Assembly: GCF_007858185.1 (NCBI RefSeq)
Contig: NZ_VFES01000011.1
Span: 62,001-126,000 of the forward strand
DNA: 64,000 nt
Source of the DNA: Pseudomonas grimontii
Lineage (GTDB): Bacteria > Pseudomonadota > Gammaproteobacteria > Pseudomonadales > Pseudomonadaceae
Direction: 5' to 3'
The notes under the pieces are model-generated. The model ran no database searches, was not told the DNA's origin, and worked only from the letters and a program-made list of their open reading frames with translations. Position numbers and translations under genes: made by a program. Within the stretch, counting starts at the first letter, position 1. Each line of letters starts with the position of its first letter. Positions 35,580 to 44,296 of this stretch are shown here, one piece after another.

Positions 35580-36565
35580 TGTTCGGCTTCTGGAAGACCT
35601 GGAAAGCCCTGGAAGCGCGGGGGATCATGGGCATCAACCGGCGCAATGCCGACTACGTGCTCAAGTACAACAAGCGCAGCCTGTACCCCATCGTGGATGA
35701 CAAGATCATCACCAAGGAACGGGCCATCGCCGCCGGCATCCATGTGCCGCAAATGTACGGGGTGATCTCCACCGAGAAGGAAATCGACAAGCTCGACGAG
35801 ATCATTGGCGGGCGCAGCGATTTCGTGATCAAACCGGCCCAGGGCGCCGGCGGCGACGGCATCCTGGTAGTGGCGGACCGTTTTGAGGGGCGCTACCGCA
35901 CGGTGTCGGGCAAGATCATCAGCCATGAAGAGATCGAACATCAGATTTCCAGCATCCTCACTGGCCTGTATTCCCTGGGTGGCCACCGCGACCGCGCGTT
36001 GATCGAATACCGCGTGGTGCCCGACCAGATCTTCAAGAGCATCAGCTACGAAGGCGTGCCGGATATTCGCATCATCGTGCTGATGGGTTACCCGGTGATG
36101 GCGATGCTGCGCTTGCCGACCCGCCAGTCCGGTGGCAAGGCCAACCTGCACCAGGGCGCGATAGGGGTGGGCGTCGACCTCGCCACCGGCCTGACCCTGC
36201 GCGGTACCTGGCTGAACAACATCATCACCAAGCACCCCGACACCACCAACGCGGTGGATGGCGTGCAACTGCCCAACTGGGACGGGTTCATGAAGCTCGC
36301 GGCCGGCTGTTACGAGCTGTGCGGGCTGGGGTATATCGGCGTGGACATGGTGCTCGACCAGGAAAAAGGCCCGCTGATCCTTGAGCTGAATGCGCGGCCG
36401 GGGCTCAATATCCAGATCGCCAACGACTGCGGCCTGACCCTGCGCACCCATGCGGTGGAGGCACGACTGGAAGAACTGAAGGCCGCCGGCGTGACGGAAA
36501 CCCCGGAAGAGCGGGTGAAGTTTGTGCAGGAGATGTTCGGGCATATTCCGCCCGTGGAAGGCTAG
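35579..36565 (+). CDS. Alpha-L-glutamate ligase-like ATP-grasp protein
   Basis: A 328-residue RimK-related ATP-grasp protein. FVIKPAQGAGGDGILVV (nucleotide-binding strand and loop), LIEYRVVPDQIF, GGKANLHQGAIGVGVDL and the metal-binding end GPLILELNARPGLNIQIAN. It should ligate an amino acid to a carboxylate, possibly glutamate to a peptide. The start codon overlaps the stop of the membrane transglutaminase gene (TAATG), so the products are probably made together. Confidence 0.87.
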   Translation: MFGFWKTWKALEARGIMGINRRNADYVLKYNKRSLYPIVDDKIITKERAIAAGIHVPQMYGVISTEKEIDKLDEIIGGRSDFVIKPAQGAGGDGILVVADRFEGRYRTVSGKIISHEEIEHQISSILTGLYSLGGHRDRALIEYRVVPDQIFKSISYEGVPDIRIIVLMGYPVMAMLRLPTRQSGGKANLHQGAIGVGVDLATGLTLRGTWLNNIITKHPDTTNAVDGVQLPNWDGFMKLAAGCYELCGLGYIGVDMVLDQEKGPLILELNARPGLNIQIANDCGLTLRTHAVEARLEELKAAGVTETPEERVKFVQEMFGHIPPVEG

Positions 36566-36667
36566 AAAAACAGCTACGAGTTGTAAGCTGTAAGCTGCAA
36601 GAATGTGCAACCGTGTTTTAACTTGCAGCTGAAAGCTTGAAGCTTGCCGCTGCCGCCAAGGCCCCGC

Positions 36668-38011
36668 ATGTCGACCTGCTCCGTACACCCATTGCCCTAC
36701 CGGGCCAACCCCGCCGAGTATTTTGCGGCGATTCGCCATGCTCCCGGCGCGGTACTGCTCGACAGCGGCCGCCCGGCGGCCGAGCGTGGGCGTTACGACC
36801 TGCTCAGCGCCTGGCCCGAAGCGACCTTGACGGTAGCCCCTGACGAAAGCGGCACTGCTTTCCTGCAACGCTTGCGGGAAAACCTGACGCGATTGGGTGA
36901 AGCCGCAATCCCGGCAGGCTTGCAGTTGCCGTTCGCCGGCGGCTTGATCGGCTACCTGAGCTACGACTTCGGTCGGCACCTGGAGCACATGCCGCAGTTG
37001 GCGGTGGATGACCTGCACCTGCCGGACGCGCGCTTCGGGCTGTACGCCTGGGCGCTGATCAGTGACCACCAGGCGCAGAGCAGCCAGTTGGTGTTTCATC
37101 CCTCGCTGGCAGCTAGCGAACGGCAACGGCTGATCGCGTTGTTCAGCCAGGGGGCTGTCGACACCTGCGCGACGTTCAAACTCCAGGGCCCGATGGCGCC
37201 CGACCTCACCGCCGAGGCCTACCGCCGGGCCATCGTGCGCATCCAGGACTACATCCAGGCGGGCGACTGCTACCAGGTCAACTTCGCCCAGCGTTTTCGC
37301 GCGCCATGCATGGGCGATCCCTGGGCAGCCTACTGCGCCCTGCGCGAAGCCTGCCCGACGCCATTTTCCGGGTTCCAGCGCCTGCCGGACGACGGCGCGG
37401 TACTGAGCCTGTCGCCGGAGCGTTTCGTGCACATCAGCGAGCGCCACATCGAAACCCGCCCGATCAAAGGCACCCGCCCGCGCGGCCTCACGCCGGAAGA
37501 GGACGCCGCCAACGCCGCCGAACTGCTGGCCAGCCCCAAGGACCGCGCCGAGAACCTGATGATCGTCGACCTGCTGCGCAACGACCTCGGCCGCACCTGC
37601 CGCACTGGCTCGGTAAACGTGCCAGAACTGTTCAGCCTGGAAAGCTACCCCAACGTGCATCACCTGGTCAGTAGCGTGACCGGCACATTGGCCGACGACA
37701 AAGACGCCCTCGACCTGATCGCCGGCAGCTTCCCCGGCGGTTCGATCACCGGCGCCCCGAAGATTCGCGCGATGCAGATCATCGACGAACTCGAGCCGAC
37801 CCGACGCGGGCTGTACTGCGGTTCGTTGGTGTACCTGGATGTGCGCGGCGAGATGGACAGCTCCATCGCCATCCGCAGTTTGCTGGTCAAGGATGGCCAG
37901 GTGTGTTGCTGGGGCGGCGGTGGGATCGTGGCGGATTCGCAGTGGGAAGCGGAGTATCAGGAGTCACTGACGAAGGTACGGGTGTTGTTACAAACGCTGG
38001 AAAACCTGTAG
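36668..38011 (+). CDS. pabB: Aminodeoxychorismate synthase component I
   Basis: 447 residues of the chorismate-binding family, making 4-amino-4-deoxychorismate for folate. Key motifs: GDCYQVNFAQRF, LSPERFV, RPIKGTRPRG, FPGGSITGAPKIRAMQII and the end WGGGGIVADSQWEAEYQE. TrpE is excluded by the PIKGTRPRG and length pattern. The ATG at 36668 is chosen. The preceding 100 bp contain an inverted repeat (AAGCTGTAAGCTGCAAG / CTTGCAGCTGAAAGCTTGAAGCTT). Confidence 0.9.
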   Translation: MSTCSVHPLPYRANPAEYFAAIRHAPGAVLLDSGRPAAERGRYDLLSAWPEATLTVAPDESGTAFLQRLRENLTRLGEAAIPAGLQLPFAGGLIGYLSYDFGRHLEHMPQLAVDDLHLPDARFGLYAWALISDHQAQSSQLVFHPSLAASERQRLIALFSQGAVDTCATFKLQGPMAPDLTAEAYRRAIVRIQDYIQAGDCYQVNFAQRFRAPCMGDPWAAYCALREACPTPFSGFQRLPDDGAVLSLSPERFVHISERHIETRPIKGTRPRGLTPEEDAANAAELLASPKDRAENLMIVDLLRNDLGRTCRTGSVNVPELFSLESYPNVHHLVSSVTGTLADDKDALDLIAGSFPGGSITGAPKIRAMQIIDELEPTRRGLYCGSLVYLDVRGEMDSSIAIRSLLVKDGQVCCWGGGGIVADSQWEAEYQESLTKVRVLLQTLENL

Positions 38012-38216
38012 CGCGCAGTTCCTTCCTGGCTCTCAGACGCAGAGCCAAGCAGTAGAAAAAACCTGAATCAGACCCACAGTAGACGCAGTTGAACGTCGGA
38101 GGATAGCGTCCGGCTTCAACCGTCCGCCCGCCGTCTGTGAAGGATCACATGAAGCGACTGCCTACCCGTCAGGAAATACTTCCGAGATTGCATCTCCTCT
38201 CAAGCGCACCTACTAT

Positions 38217-38231
38217 CTCCCAAATTGGGAG
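38217..38231. promoter_or_regulatory. Putative higBA operator palindrome
   Basis: CTCCCAA-A-TTGGGAG, a perfect inverted repeat with 7-bp arms, 9 bp before the higB start codon. Position fits an autorepression site bound by the HigA antitoxin. Confidence 0.6.
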
Positions 38232-38240
38232 GTTGCAGCG

Positions 38241-38543
38241 ATGCGGATAATCGCTCTATCGACCTTACGAATATTCTGGGAAAACCAACCCGCCTATATC
38301 GATGCAAAAGCGCCGCTTATTGAATTGTATCGGCATATGGAAAAGGCCATTTACCCGACGCCATAAGCACTCAAGGCAGCGCTCAGGACCGCGAGCATTC
38401 TCAAAGGTGGCAGGGTTGTATTCAACGTGGGCGGCAACAAATATCGAGTGATCATGGCGATCGATTACCAGCGACAGCTTGGGTTCATACGGTTCGTAGG
38501 GACTCATGCGCAATACGATCAGATCAATGCGGAGACCGTATGA
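38241..38543 (+). pseudogene. higB: HigB-type toxin gene with in-frame nonsense codon
   Basis: Translation from 38241 gives MRIIALSTLRIFWENQP..AIYPTP, a TAA stop at 38364-38366 (codon 42), then in the same frame ALKAALRTASILKGGRVVFN, VGGNKYRVIMAIDYQRQLGF and IRFVGTHAQYDQINAETV before the natural stop at 38541-38543. Both halves match the HigB mRNA-interferase family, whose members continue '..TP(Q)ALK..' at this point, so the TAA most simply comes from a CAA glutamine codon. There is no frameshift. The truncated 41-residue product lacks the catalytic C-terminal half and should be inactive. higA follows with overlapping start. Confidence 0.85.
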
Positions 38544-38899
38544 TGAACATCAAACCGATACATTCCCAAGAGGATCTGACCGCTGCGCTTGCGCGCGTGG
38601 AGCAGATATGGGGAGCGCAACCAGGCTCGCCAGAGGGTGATGAGCTGGAAGTCCTCGCAATACTCATCGAGAAATACGAGGCGCAGCACTATCCAATCCC
38701 CCCGTCGGACCCGGTGGAAGCGATTAAATTTCGCATGGAGCAGCTAGGCATGACCGCCCGGGATCTTGAACCTTTCATTGGGACGAGCGGACGTGTATCC
38801 GAAGTGCTGAATCACAAGCGCAAGCTGAGCTTGTCGATGATCAAGCGACTGCATGAAGGCTTGAGTATTCCTTATGAGCGATTGTTTGCAGAGGGCTGA
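38540..38899 (+). CDS. higA: HigA-type antitoxin
   Basis: 119 residues. The N-terminal half is the helical HigA extension (EDLTAALARVEQIWGAQPGSPEGDELEVLAILIEKYE). The C-terminal half is a Cro/C1-type helix-turn-helix (MEQLGMTARDLEPFIGTSGRVSEVLNHKRKLSLSMIKRLH). It overlaps the end of the broken higB frame. With the toxin inactive, it may persist as a simple autorepressor. Confidence 0.9.
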   Translation: MMNIKPIHSQEDLTAALARVEQIWGAQPGSPEGDELEVLAILIEKYEAQHYPIPPSDPVEAIKFRMEQLGMTARDLEPFIGTSGRVSEVLNHKRKLSLSMIKRLHEGLSIPYERLFAEG

Positions 38900-38949
38900 C
38901 AGGAACATAGGCAGTGGCTTTACCTGCCCCATCAGCCCGGCCGAAAAAA

Positions 38950-39567
38950 TTAAAGGCTCAACGGCCGATTCGAAGCCTTGATGAATTCCTTCTTCAAATC
39001 CTCAAACGTATGCACCGCCGGGAATTGCGGGAATTCGCGAATCACATTCTCCGGCGCATGGAACAGAATCCCACGGTCGGCCTCGCCCAACATGGTGGTG
39101 TCGTTGTAGGAATCGCCAGCGGCGATCACGCGGTAGTAGAGGGTCTTGAACGCCAATACCGACTGGCGCTTGGGGTCTTTCTGGCGTAGTTGGTAGCTGA
39201 CCACGCGGTCGTTTTCGTCGGTGATGAGGCGGTGGCACAACAAGGTCGGGAAGCCCAGTTGGCGCATCAGCGGCTGGGAGAATTCGTAGAAGGTGTCGGA
39301 CAGGATCACCACCTGGAAGCGCTCGCGCAGCCAGTTGACGAACTCGATGGCGCCGTCCAGCGGTTTGAGGGTGGCGATCACTTCCTGGATGTCGGCGAGC
39401 TTGAGCCCGTGTTCGTCGAGGATGCGCAGGCGCTGCTTCATCAGCACGTCGTAGTCGGGAATGTCCCGAGTGGTGGCCCGCAGGGATTCAATACCGGTTT
39501 TTTCGGCGAAGGCGATCCAGATTTCCGGGACCAGCACCCCTTCCAGGTCGAGACAGGCAATTTCCAC
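38950..39567 (-). CDS. thrH: Bifunctional phosphoserine phosphatase / homoserine phosphotransferase
   Basis: A 205-residue HAD-superfamily protein. The N-terminus IACLDLEGVLVPEIW carries the nucleophile Asp and is characteristic of ThrH; VILSDTFYEFSQPLM and AAGDSYNDTTMLGEADRGIL are HAD motifs II-IV. ThrH can transfer phosphate from phosphoserine to homoserine in Pseudomonas. It is divergent from cysH. Confidence 0.93.
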   Translation of the reverse strand: MEIACLDLEGVLVPEIWIAFAEKTGIESLRATTRDIPDYDVLMKQRLRILDEHGLKLADIQEVIATLKPLDGAIEFVNWLRERFQVVILSDTFYEFSQPLMRQLGFPTLLCHRLITDENDRVVSYQLRQKDPKRQSVLAFKTLYYRVIAAGDSYNDTTMLGEADRGILFHAPENVIREFPQFPAVHTFEDLKKEFIKASNRPLSL

Positions 39568-39718
39568 AAGACACTCCCATTAGATGTTGTTAGTTGAGCG
39601 AGCAAAAGGACTGCCGAACTCTAGCGATTCAAGCCCGCCGCCGCAACGCAGGGCGGATTTTGATACCATCGCTCCCCTATAGAGCGCTCAGCGCCATTGA
39701 CCTGTAGGAACCGTCCTG

Positions 39719-40453
39719 ATGAACCAAGCCTTTGACGTCGTTGAACTCGCCACGACTTATGCCAACAAGTCTGCCCAGGACATTCTCAAGCTGGCGTTCA
39801 GCCAGTTCGGTGATGACCTGTGGATTTCCTTCAGCGGCGCCGAGGATGTGGTGCTGGTGGACATGGCCTGGAAGCTGAACAAGAACGTCAAGGTGTTCAG
39901 CCTCGACACCGGCCGCCTGCACCCGGAGACCTACCGGTTTATCGAGCAGGTGCGCGATTTCTACAAGATCGATATCGAACTGATCTCGCCGGACCAGAGC
40001 AAGCTGGAACCCTTCGTCAAGGAGAAAGGCCTGTTCAGCTTCTACAAGGACGGCCATGGCGAATGCTGCGGCGTGCGCAAGATCGAGCCGCTGCGCCGCA
40101 AGCTTTCCGGCGTCAGCGCCTGGGCCACCGGCCAGCGCCGCGACCAGAGCCCTGGCACCCGCAGCCAGGTGGCGGCGCTGGAAATCGACACGGCCTTCTC
40201 CACCCCGGAACGCACCCTGTACAAGTTCAACCCGCTGGCGCAGATGACCAGCGAGGAGATCTGGGGTTACATCCGCATGCTGGAGCTGCCGTACAACAGC
40301 CTGCATGAGCGCGGTTTTATCAGCATCGGGTGCGAGCCGTGCACCCGTCCTGTGCTGCCGAACCAGCACGAGCGCGAAGGTCGTTGGTGGTGGGAAGAAG
40401 CCACGCAGAAGGAATGCGGGCTGCATGCGGGGAATATCATCAGCAAGGCTTGA
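39719..40453 (+). CDS. cysH: Adenosine 5'-phosphosulfate reductase
   Basis: A 244-residue reductase of assimilatory sulfate reduction. ISFSGAEDVVLVDMAW (ATP-pyrophosphatase-type loop), the cluster cysteines in HGECCGVRKIEPLRR and SIGCEPCTRPVLP. The CC..CxxC pattern indicates the [4Fe-4S] APS-reductase type, not the PAPS type. Sulfite made here feeds the cysteine pathways, but the gene is far from the module at 19-24 kb. Confidence 0.95.
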   Translation: MNQAFDVVELATTYANKSAQDILKLAFSQFGDDLWISFSGAEDVVLVDMAWKLNKNVKVFSLDTGRLHPETYRFIEQVRDFYKIDIELISPDQSKLEPFVKEKGLFSFYKDGHGECCGVRKIEPLRRKLSGVSAWATGQRRDQSPGTRSQVAALEIDTAFSTPERTLYKFNPLAQMTSEEIWGYIRMLELPYNSLHERGFISIGCEPCTRPVLPNQHEREGRWWWEEATQKECGLHAGNIISKA

Positions 40454-40923
40454 AGTTGATGCTGTAAAAAAATGTGGGAGGGGGCTTGCCCCCGATAGCG
40501 GTGGGTCAGCCAGTTCAATGGTTGCTGACACACCGCAATCGGGGGCAAGCCCCCTCCCACATTTGTTTTGTGTTGAGTGCTAGAGATGTACACATACATG
40601 TAACCATTGGTGCCATTTATGTGTGCAATTTTTCTTCAGCCGCACCATAACGTAACACCTCTCCCCTCCCCTCGGGTGGCCTGGCGAATCGCACGCTGAC
40701 CGCCCAAAAAATAAATAGCTGTTCAAACGGTCAATTTATATTTCTTCAAATTCAGCCAGTTATTTAACCAACCTATAAACATCAAATTACCCAGGACTTT
40801 CATAGATCCAAAACTGGCACGCATGTGGCTTAAGGTGGAATGTTCTTTGTATACAATAAATACAAAATCTACATACACTTTCCCATCTGCGGCTTCCCGG
40901 CAGATGTGCTGGAGCCTGCCGGA
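40454..40923. other. Spacer with REPIN, then AT-rich promoter region of the permease
   Basis: A GI REPIN occupies 40474-40560. The rest holds no credible gene; about 40720-40870 is AT-rich and probably contains the promoter of the NCS1 permease operon. The longer reading frame starting at 40840 lacks family similarity before residue 29. Confidence 0.5.
40474..40560. repeat. GI-class REPIN
   Basis: GTGGGAGGGGGCTTGCCCCC with GATAGCGGTG, a short loop, then inverted CACCGC and GGGGGCAAGCCCCCTCCCAC. Outer ends are the 16-mer GTGGGAGGGGGCTTGC in opposite orientation. It directly follows cysH and may also terminate transcription. Confidence 0.85.
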
Positions 40924-42453
40924 ATGCGTACAAGCCTCTCGAATAACATCGCACTGGATCTGCCCTCCTCCGCCCTGAACCCAGACGCTGCGAGCCCCGG
41001 TCCCCTGGTGCTCAGCCCACGCCTGCACAACAAGGATCTGGCGCCGACCAAGGTCGAAGGCCGACGTTGGGGGCGCTACAGCATCTTCGCGCTGTGGACC
41101 AATGACGTGCACAACATCGCCAACTATTCGTTCGCCATCGGCCTCTATGCGCTTGGCCTGGGCGGCTGGCAGATCCTGTTGTCCCTGGGCATCGGTGCGG
41201 CGCTGGTGTACTTCTTCATGAACTTGTCCGGGTATATGGGCCAGAAGACCGGCGTGCCGTTTCCGGTGATCAGCCGCATCAGTTTCGGCATTCACGGCGC
41301 GCAGATTCCGGCGTTGATCCGCGCAGTGATCGCGATTGCCTGGTTTGGTATCCAGACCTACCTGGCGTCGGTGGTTTTCCGCGTACTGCTGACGGCGATT
41401 CATCCAGGATTTGCCGACTATGACCACAACTCGATCCTGGGGTTATCCACCCTGGGTTGGGCGTGTTTTGTGGCGATCTGGTTTGTGCAACTGGTGATCC
41501 TGGCCTATGGCATGGAGATGGTGCGCCGTTATGAAGGCTTTGCCGGGCCGGTGATTTTGCTGACTGTCGCGTCGCTGGCCGGTTGGATGTACTTCCAGGC
41601 CGGCGGCAACATTGCCTGGTCGATCCGCGAACCGCTGAGCAGCGGCGAGATGTGGCGCAATATCTTCGCCGGGGGCGCGCTGTGGCTGGCGATCTACGGC
41701 ACGCTGATCCTCAACTTCTGCGACTTCGCACGCTCTTCGCCGTGCCGCAAGACCATCCTGGTCGGCAACTTCTGGGGCCTGCCGGTGAATATCCTGGTGT
41801 TTGCCGCGATCACCGTGCTGCTGTGCGGCGGGCAATTCCAACTCAATGGCCGGGTGATCGAAAGCCCGACTGAAATCATCGCCGCCATCCCCAATACCTT
41901 CTTTCTCGTGCTGGGCTGCCTGGCATTCCTGATCGTCACCGTGGCGGTGAACATCATGGCCAACTTTGTCGCGCCAGCCTTTGTGCTGAGCAACCTGGCG
42001 CCCAAGTACCTGAACTTCCGCCGCGCCGGCCTGATCAGCGCCACCGTGGCCGTGCTGATCCTGCCGTGGAATCTCTACAACAGCCCGTTGGTGATCGTGT
42101 ATTTCCTCTCCGGCCTGGGCGCGCTGCTGGGGCCGCTGTACGGGGTGATCATGGTCGATTACTGGCTGATTCGTAAAAGCCAGGTGGACGTTCCGCAGCT
42201 GTATAGCGAAGATCCGAATGGCGTTTATTACTACAGCCGTGGGGTGAATATGCGTGCAGTGGCGGCGTTTATTCCTGCAGCCGTGATCGCCATCCTGCTG
42301 GCGCTGTTGCCGGGATTTTCCAGCGTCTCACCGTTTTCCTGGTTGTTTGGCGCCGGTATTGCAGGGTTGCTGTACCTGCTGATCGCCAAGCGCCAGCCGT
42401 TCTACGCCGATGTCAGCGGCGAAAGCATTGCCGTCGATAACGTCAGTCACTGA
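40924..42453 (+). CDS. NCS1-family permease (hydantoin/allantoin/purine type)
   Basis: A 509-residue transporter with about 12 membrane segments. The signature NDVHNIANYSFAIGLYALGLGGWQ, then FPVISRISFGIHGAQIPALIRA and WFGIQTYL are typical of NCS1 proteins such as Mhp1 and allantoin permeases. The ATG at 40924 begins MRTSLSNNIAL. The hydantoin-racemase-like gene 13 bp downstream supports a hydantoin or allantoin substrate. Confidence 0.9.
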   Translation: MRTSLSNNIALDLPSSALNPDAASPGPLVLSPRLHNKDLAPTKVEGRRWGRYSIFALWTNDVHNIANYSFAIGLYALGLGGWQILLSLGIGAALVYFFMNLSGYMGQKTGVPFPVISRISFGIHGAQIPALIRAVIAIAWFGIQTYLASVVFRVLLTAIHPGFADYDHNSILGLSTLGWACFVAIWFVQLVILAYGMEMVRRYEGFAGPVILLTVASLAGWMYFQAGGNIAWSIREPLSSGEMWRNIFAGGALWLAIYGTLILNFCDFARSSPCRKTILVGNFWGLPVNILVFAAITVLLCGGQFQLNGRVIESPTEIIAAIPNTFFLVLGCLAFLIVTVAVNIMANFVAPAFVLSNLAPKYLNFRRAGLISATVAVLILPWNLYNSPLVIVYFLSGLGALLGPLYGVIMVDYWLIRKSQVDVPQLYSEDPNGVYYYSRGVNMRAVAAFIPAAVIAILLALLPGFSSVSPFSWLFGAGIAGLLYLLIAKRQPFYADVSGESIAVDNVSH

Positions 42454-42466
42454 GTAAGGACCTTCC

Positions 42467-43195
42467 ATGCGTATCCTCGTGGTCAACGTCAACACCACCG
42501 AATCCATCACTGAAACCATCGCCCAGCAAGCGCGGGCCGTGGCCTCGCCGGGCACTGAGATTGTCGGGCTTACCCCGTACTTCGGCGCGGAATCGGTGGA
42601 GGGCAATTTTGAAAGCTACCTGGCCGCCATCGCCGTGATGGACCGGGTGATGGCCTACGACCAACCGTTCGACGCGGTGATCCAGGCCGGCTACGGCGAA
42701 CACGGCCGGGAAGGTCTGCAGGAGCTATTGAATGTGCCGGTGGTGGACATCACCGAAGCGGCGGCCAGCACGGCGATGTTCCTGGGCCATGCCTATTCAG
42801 TGGTGACGACCCTGGACCGCACCGTGCCGCTGATCGAAGACCGCCTGAAACTCGCCGGCCTTTACCAGCGCTGCGCCTCGGTGCGCGCCAGCGGCATGGC
42901 GGTGCTGGAGTTGGAAGAAAACCCGCTGGCCGCCATGGAAGCCATCGTGCGCCAGGCGGAACTGGCCATTAGCGAGGACAAGGCCGAAGTGATCTGCCTG
43001 GGCTGCGGCGGCATGGCCGGGCTGGATGAGCAGATTCGCCAGCGCACCGGGGTGCCGGTAGTGGATGGCGTGACGGCGGCGGTGACCATTGCCGAATCCC
43101 TGGTGCGGTTGGGGCTTTCCACGTCGAAGATCCGGACGTACGCAACGCCTCGGCCGAAGAAGGTCATTGGTTGGCCGACCCGGTTCGGCCGCTGA
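42467..43195 (+). CDS. Asp/Glu/hydantoin racemase family protein
   Basis: A 242-residue racemase of the HyuE/hydantoin subgroup. MRILVVNVNTTESITETIA at the N-terminus, first cysteine-site region replaced by AGYGEHGREGLQELL, and the second catalytic cysteine in VICLGCGGMAGLDEQI; then VPVVDGVTAAVTIAESL. Family members racemise 5-substituted hydantoins or allantoin. Co-transcribed with the NCS1 permease. No hydantoinase or carbamoylase gene is present in the window. Confidence 0.88.
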   Translation: MRILVVNVNTTESITETIAQQARAVASPGTEIVGLTPYFGAESVEGNFESYLAAIAVMDRVMAYDQPFDAVIQAGYGEHGREGLQELLNVPVVDITEAAASTAMFLGHAYSVVTTLDRTVPLIEDRLKLAGLYQRCASVRASGMAVLELEENPLAAMEAIVRQAELAISEDKAEVICLGCGGMAGLDEQIRQRTGVPVVDGVTAAVTIAESLVRLGLSTSKIRTYATPRPKKVIGWPTRFGR

Positions 43196-43204
43196 AAATC
43201 CAAT

Positions 43205-43226
43205 GTGGGAGCAAGCCCCCTCCCAC
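43205..43226. repeat. Degenerate GI REP hairpin
   Basis: GTGGGAGCAAGCCCCCTCCCAC followed by GTTTT; a shortened REP that probably also acts as terminator after the racemase gene. Confidence 0.6.
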
Positions 43227-43246
43227 GTTTTGATCTGCGCCTGGTT

Positions 43247-44170
43247 TTAGATTGCGCTGAACCTTTGCCCCAGGTTCTTTTCGGCAAACTGCTCGATGAT
43301 GAAATCCACAAACGCCCGGGTCTTGCCGGGCAGCAGTTTGTGCTCGGCGTAGTAGATGGAAATATTGCCGTCGTCGACGTACCAATCGGGCAACACCCTG
43401 ACCACCTCGCCGCTGTCGAGGAACGGTACGGCCATGGGCATGCTCACCAGAGCAACCCCCAGGCCTTGGGCGCTGGCGCAGCAGGCGGCTTCGGAGTCGC
43501 TCATGGTCATGCCGGGTTTGAGCACCAGCGGGCGGTGTTCACGTTCGACACTGGTCAACTGCCAGGAACGGATACGCCCGGTTTGCGGCGAGCGGATCAG
43601 GATACCGTTGCACCGCGACAAGTCGTCGGGCTCGCGCACCGCTGGGCGTTGCGCCAGGTAACGCGGTGAAGCCACCAGCACCCGATGCGCCGGCGTCAAC
43701 TTACGCGCCACCACGCCTTGGGGCAGCTCAAAACCGCCGCCGATGGCGGCATCGAAGCCCTGGCCGATCAGGTCCACCTGGCGGTTGTCGAAATGCCAGT
43801 CCGGGCTGATGTCCGGAAAGCGCGCCATGAACGTTCCCAGCAACGGCACCACATAGCGATTGCCAAACACCGTGCCCATGCTGACCTTGAGCGTGCCCAC
43901 CGGCCGCCCTTCGGCGCTGGCCAGGTTGGCCACGGCGTTCTGGATGGTGGTGAGGCTGCCGCTGACTTCGGCCAGGAACAGTTTGCCGGCTTCGGTCAGC
44001 GCCAGACGCCGGGTGCTGCGCTGGAACAGCCGCACGCCGAGGCGCACCTCCAGCTTGGCGACGCTTTTGCCGACCGCCGCCGGGGTCAGGCTCAGGTGCC
44101 GGGCCGCCTCGGCAAAGCTGCCACCTTCGGCGCTGCGCACAAAGCATTCGATACTGCCAAAGCTCTCCAT
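43247..44170 (-). CDS. LysR-family transcriptional regulator
   Basis: 307 residues. N-terminal HTH (FVRSAEGGSFAEAARHLSLTPAAVGKSVAKLEVRLGVRLFQRSTR) and a LysR substrate-binding domain (GTLKVSMGTVFGNRYVVPLLGTF; LVASPRYLAQRP; CCASAQGLGVALVSMPMA). It is divergent from the SDR gene at 44297 and likely controls it; spacing 126 bp. Confidence 0.92.
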   Translation of the reverse strand: MESFGSIECFVRSAEGGSFAEAARHLSLTPAAVGKSVAKLEVRLGVRLFQRSTRRLALTEAGKLFLAEVSGSLTTIQNAVANLASAEGRPVGTLKVSMGTVFGNRYVVPLLGTFMARFPDISPDWHFDNRQVDLIGQGFDAAIGGGFELPQGVVARKLTPAHRVLVASPRYLAQRPAVREPDDLSRCNGILIRSPQTGRIRSWQLTSVEREHRPLVLKPGMTMSDSEAACCASAQGLGVALVSMPMAVPFLDSGEVVRVLPDWYVDDGNISIYYAEHKLLPGKTRAFVDFIIEQFAEKNLGQRFSAI

Positions 44171-44296
44171 ATTGGCCCACTCTAAACTTTTGGTTTACAC
44201 AGACTATAGCAATCACGGTCTACCGGCAGCGGTGAGTGAGGTCGATACTCGGCTCCAACAACAGGGCATTGGGCCTTGAATGACTCGGAGATCGAC

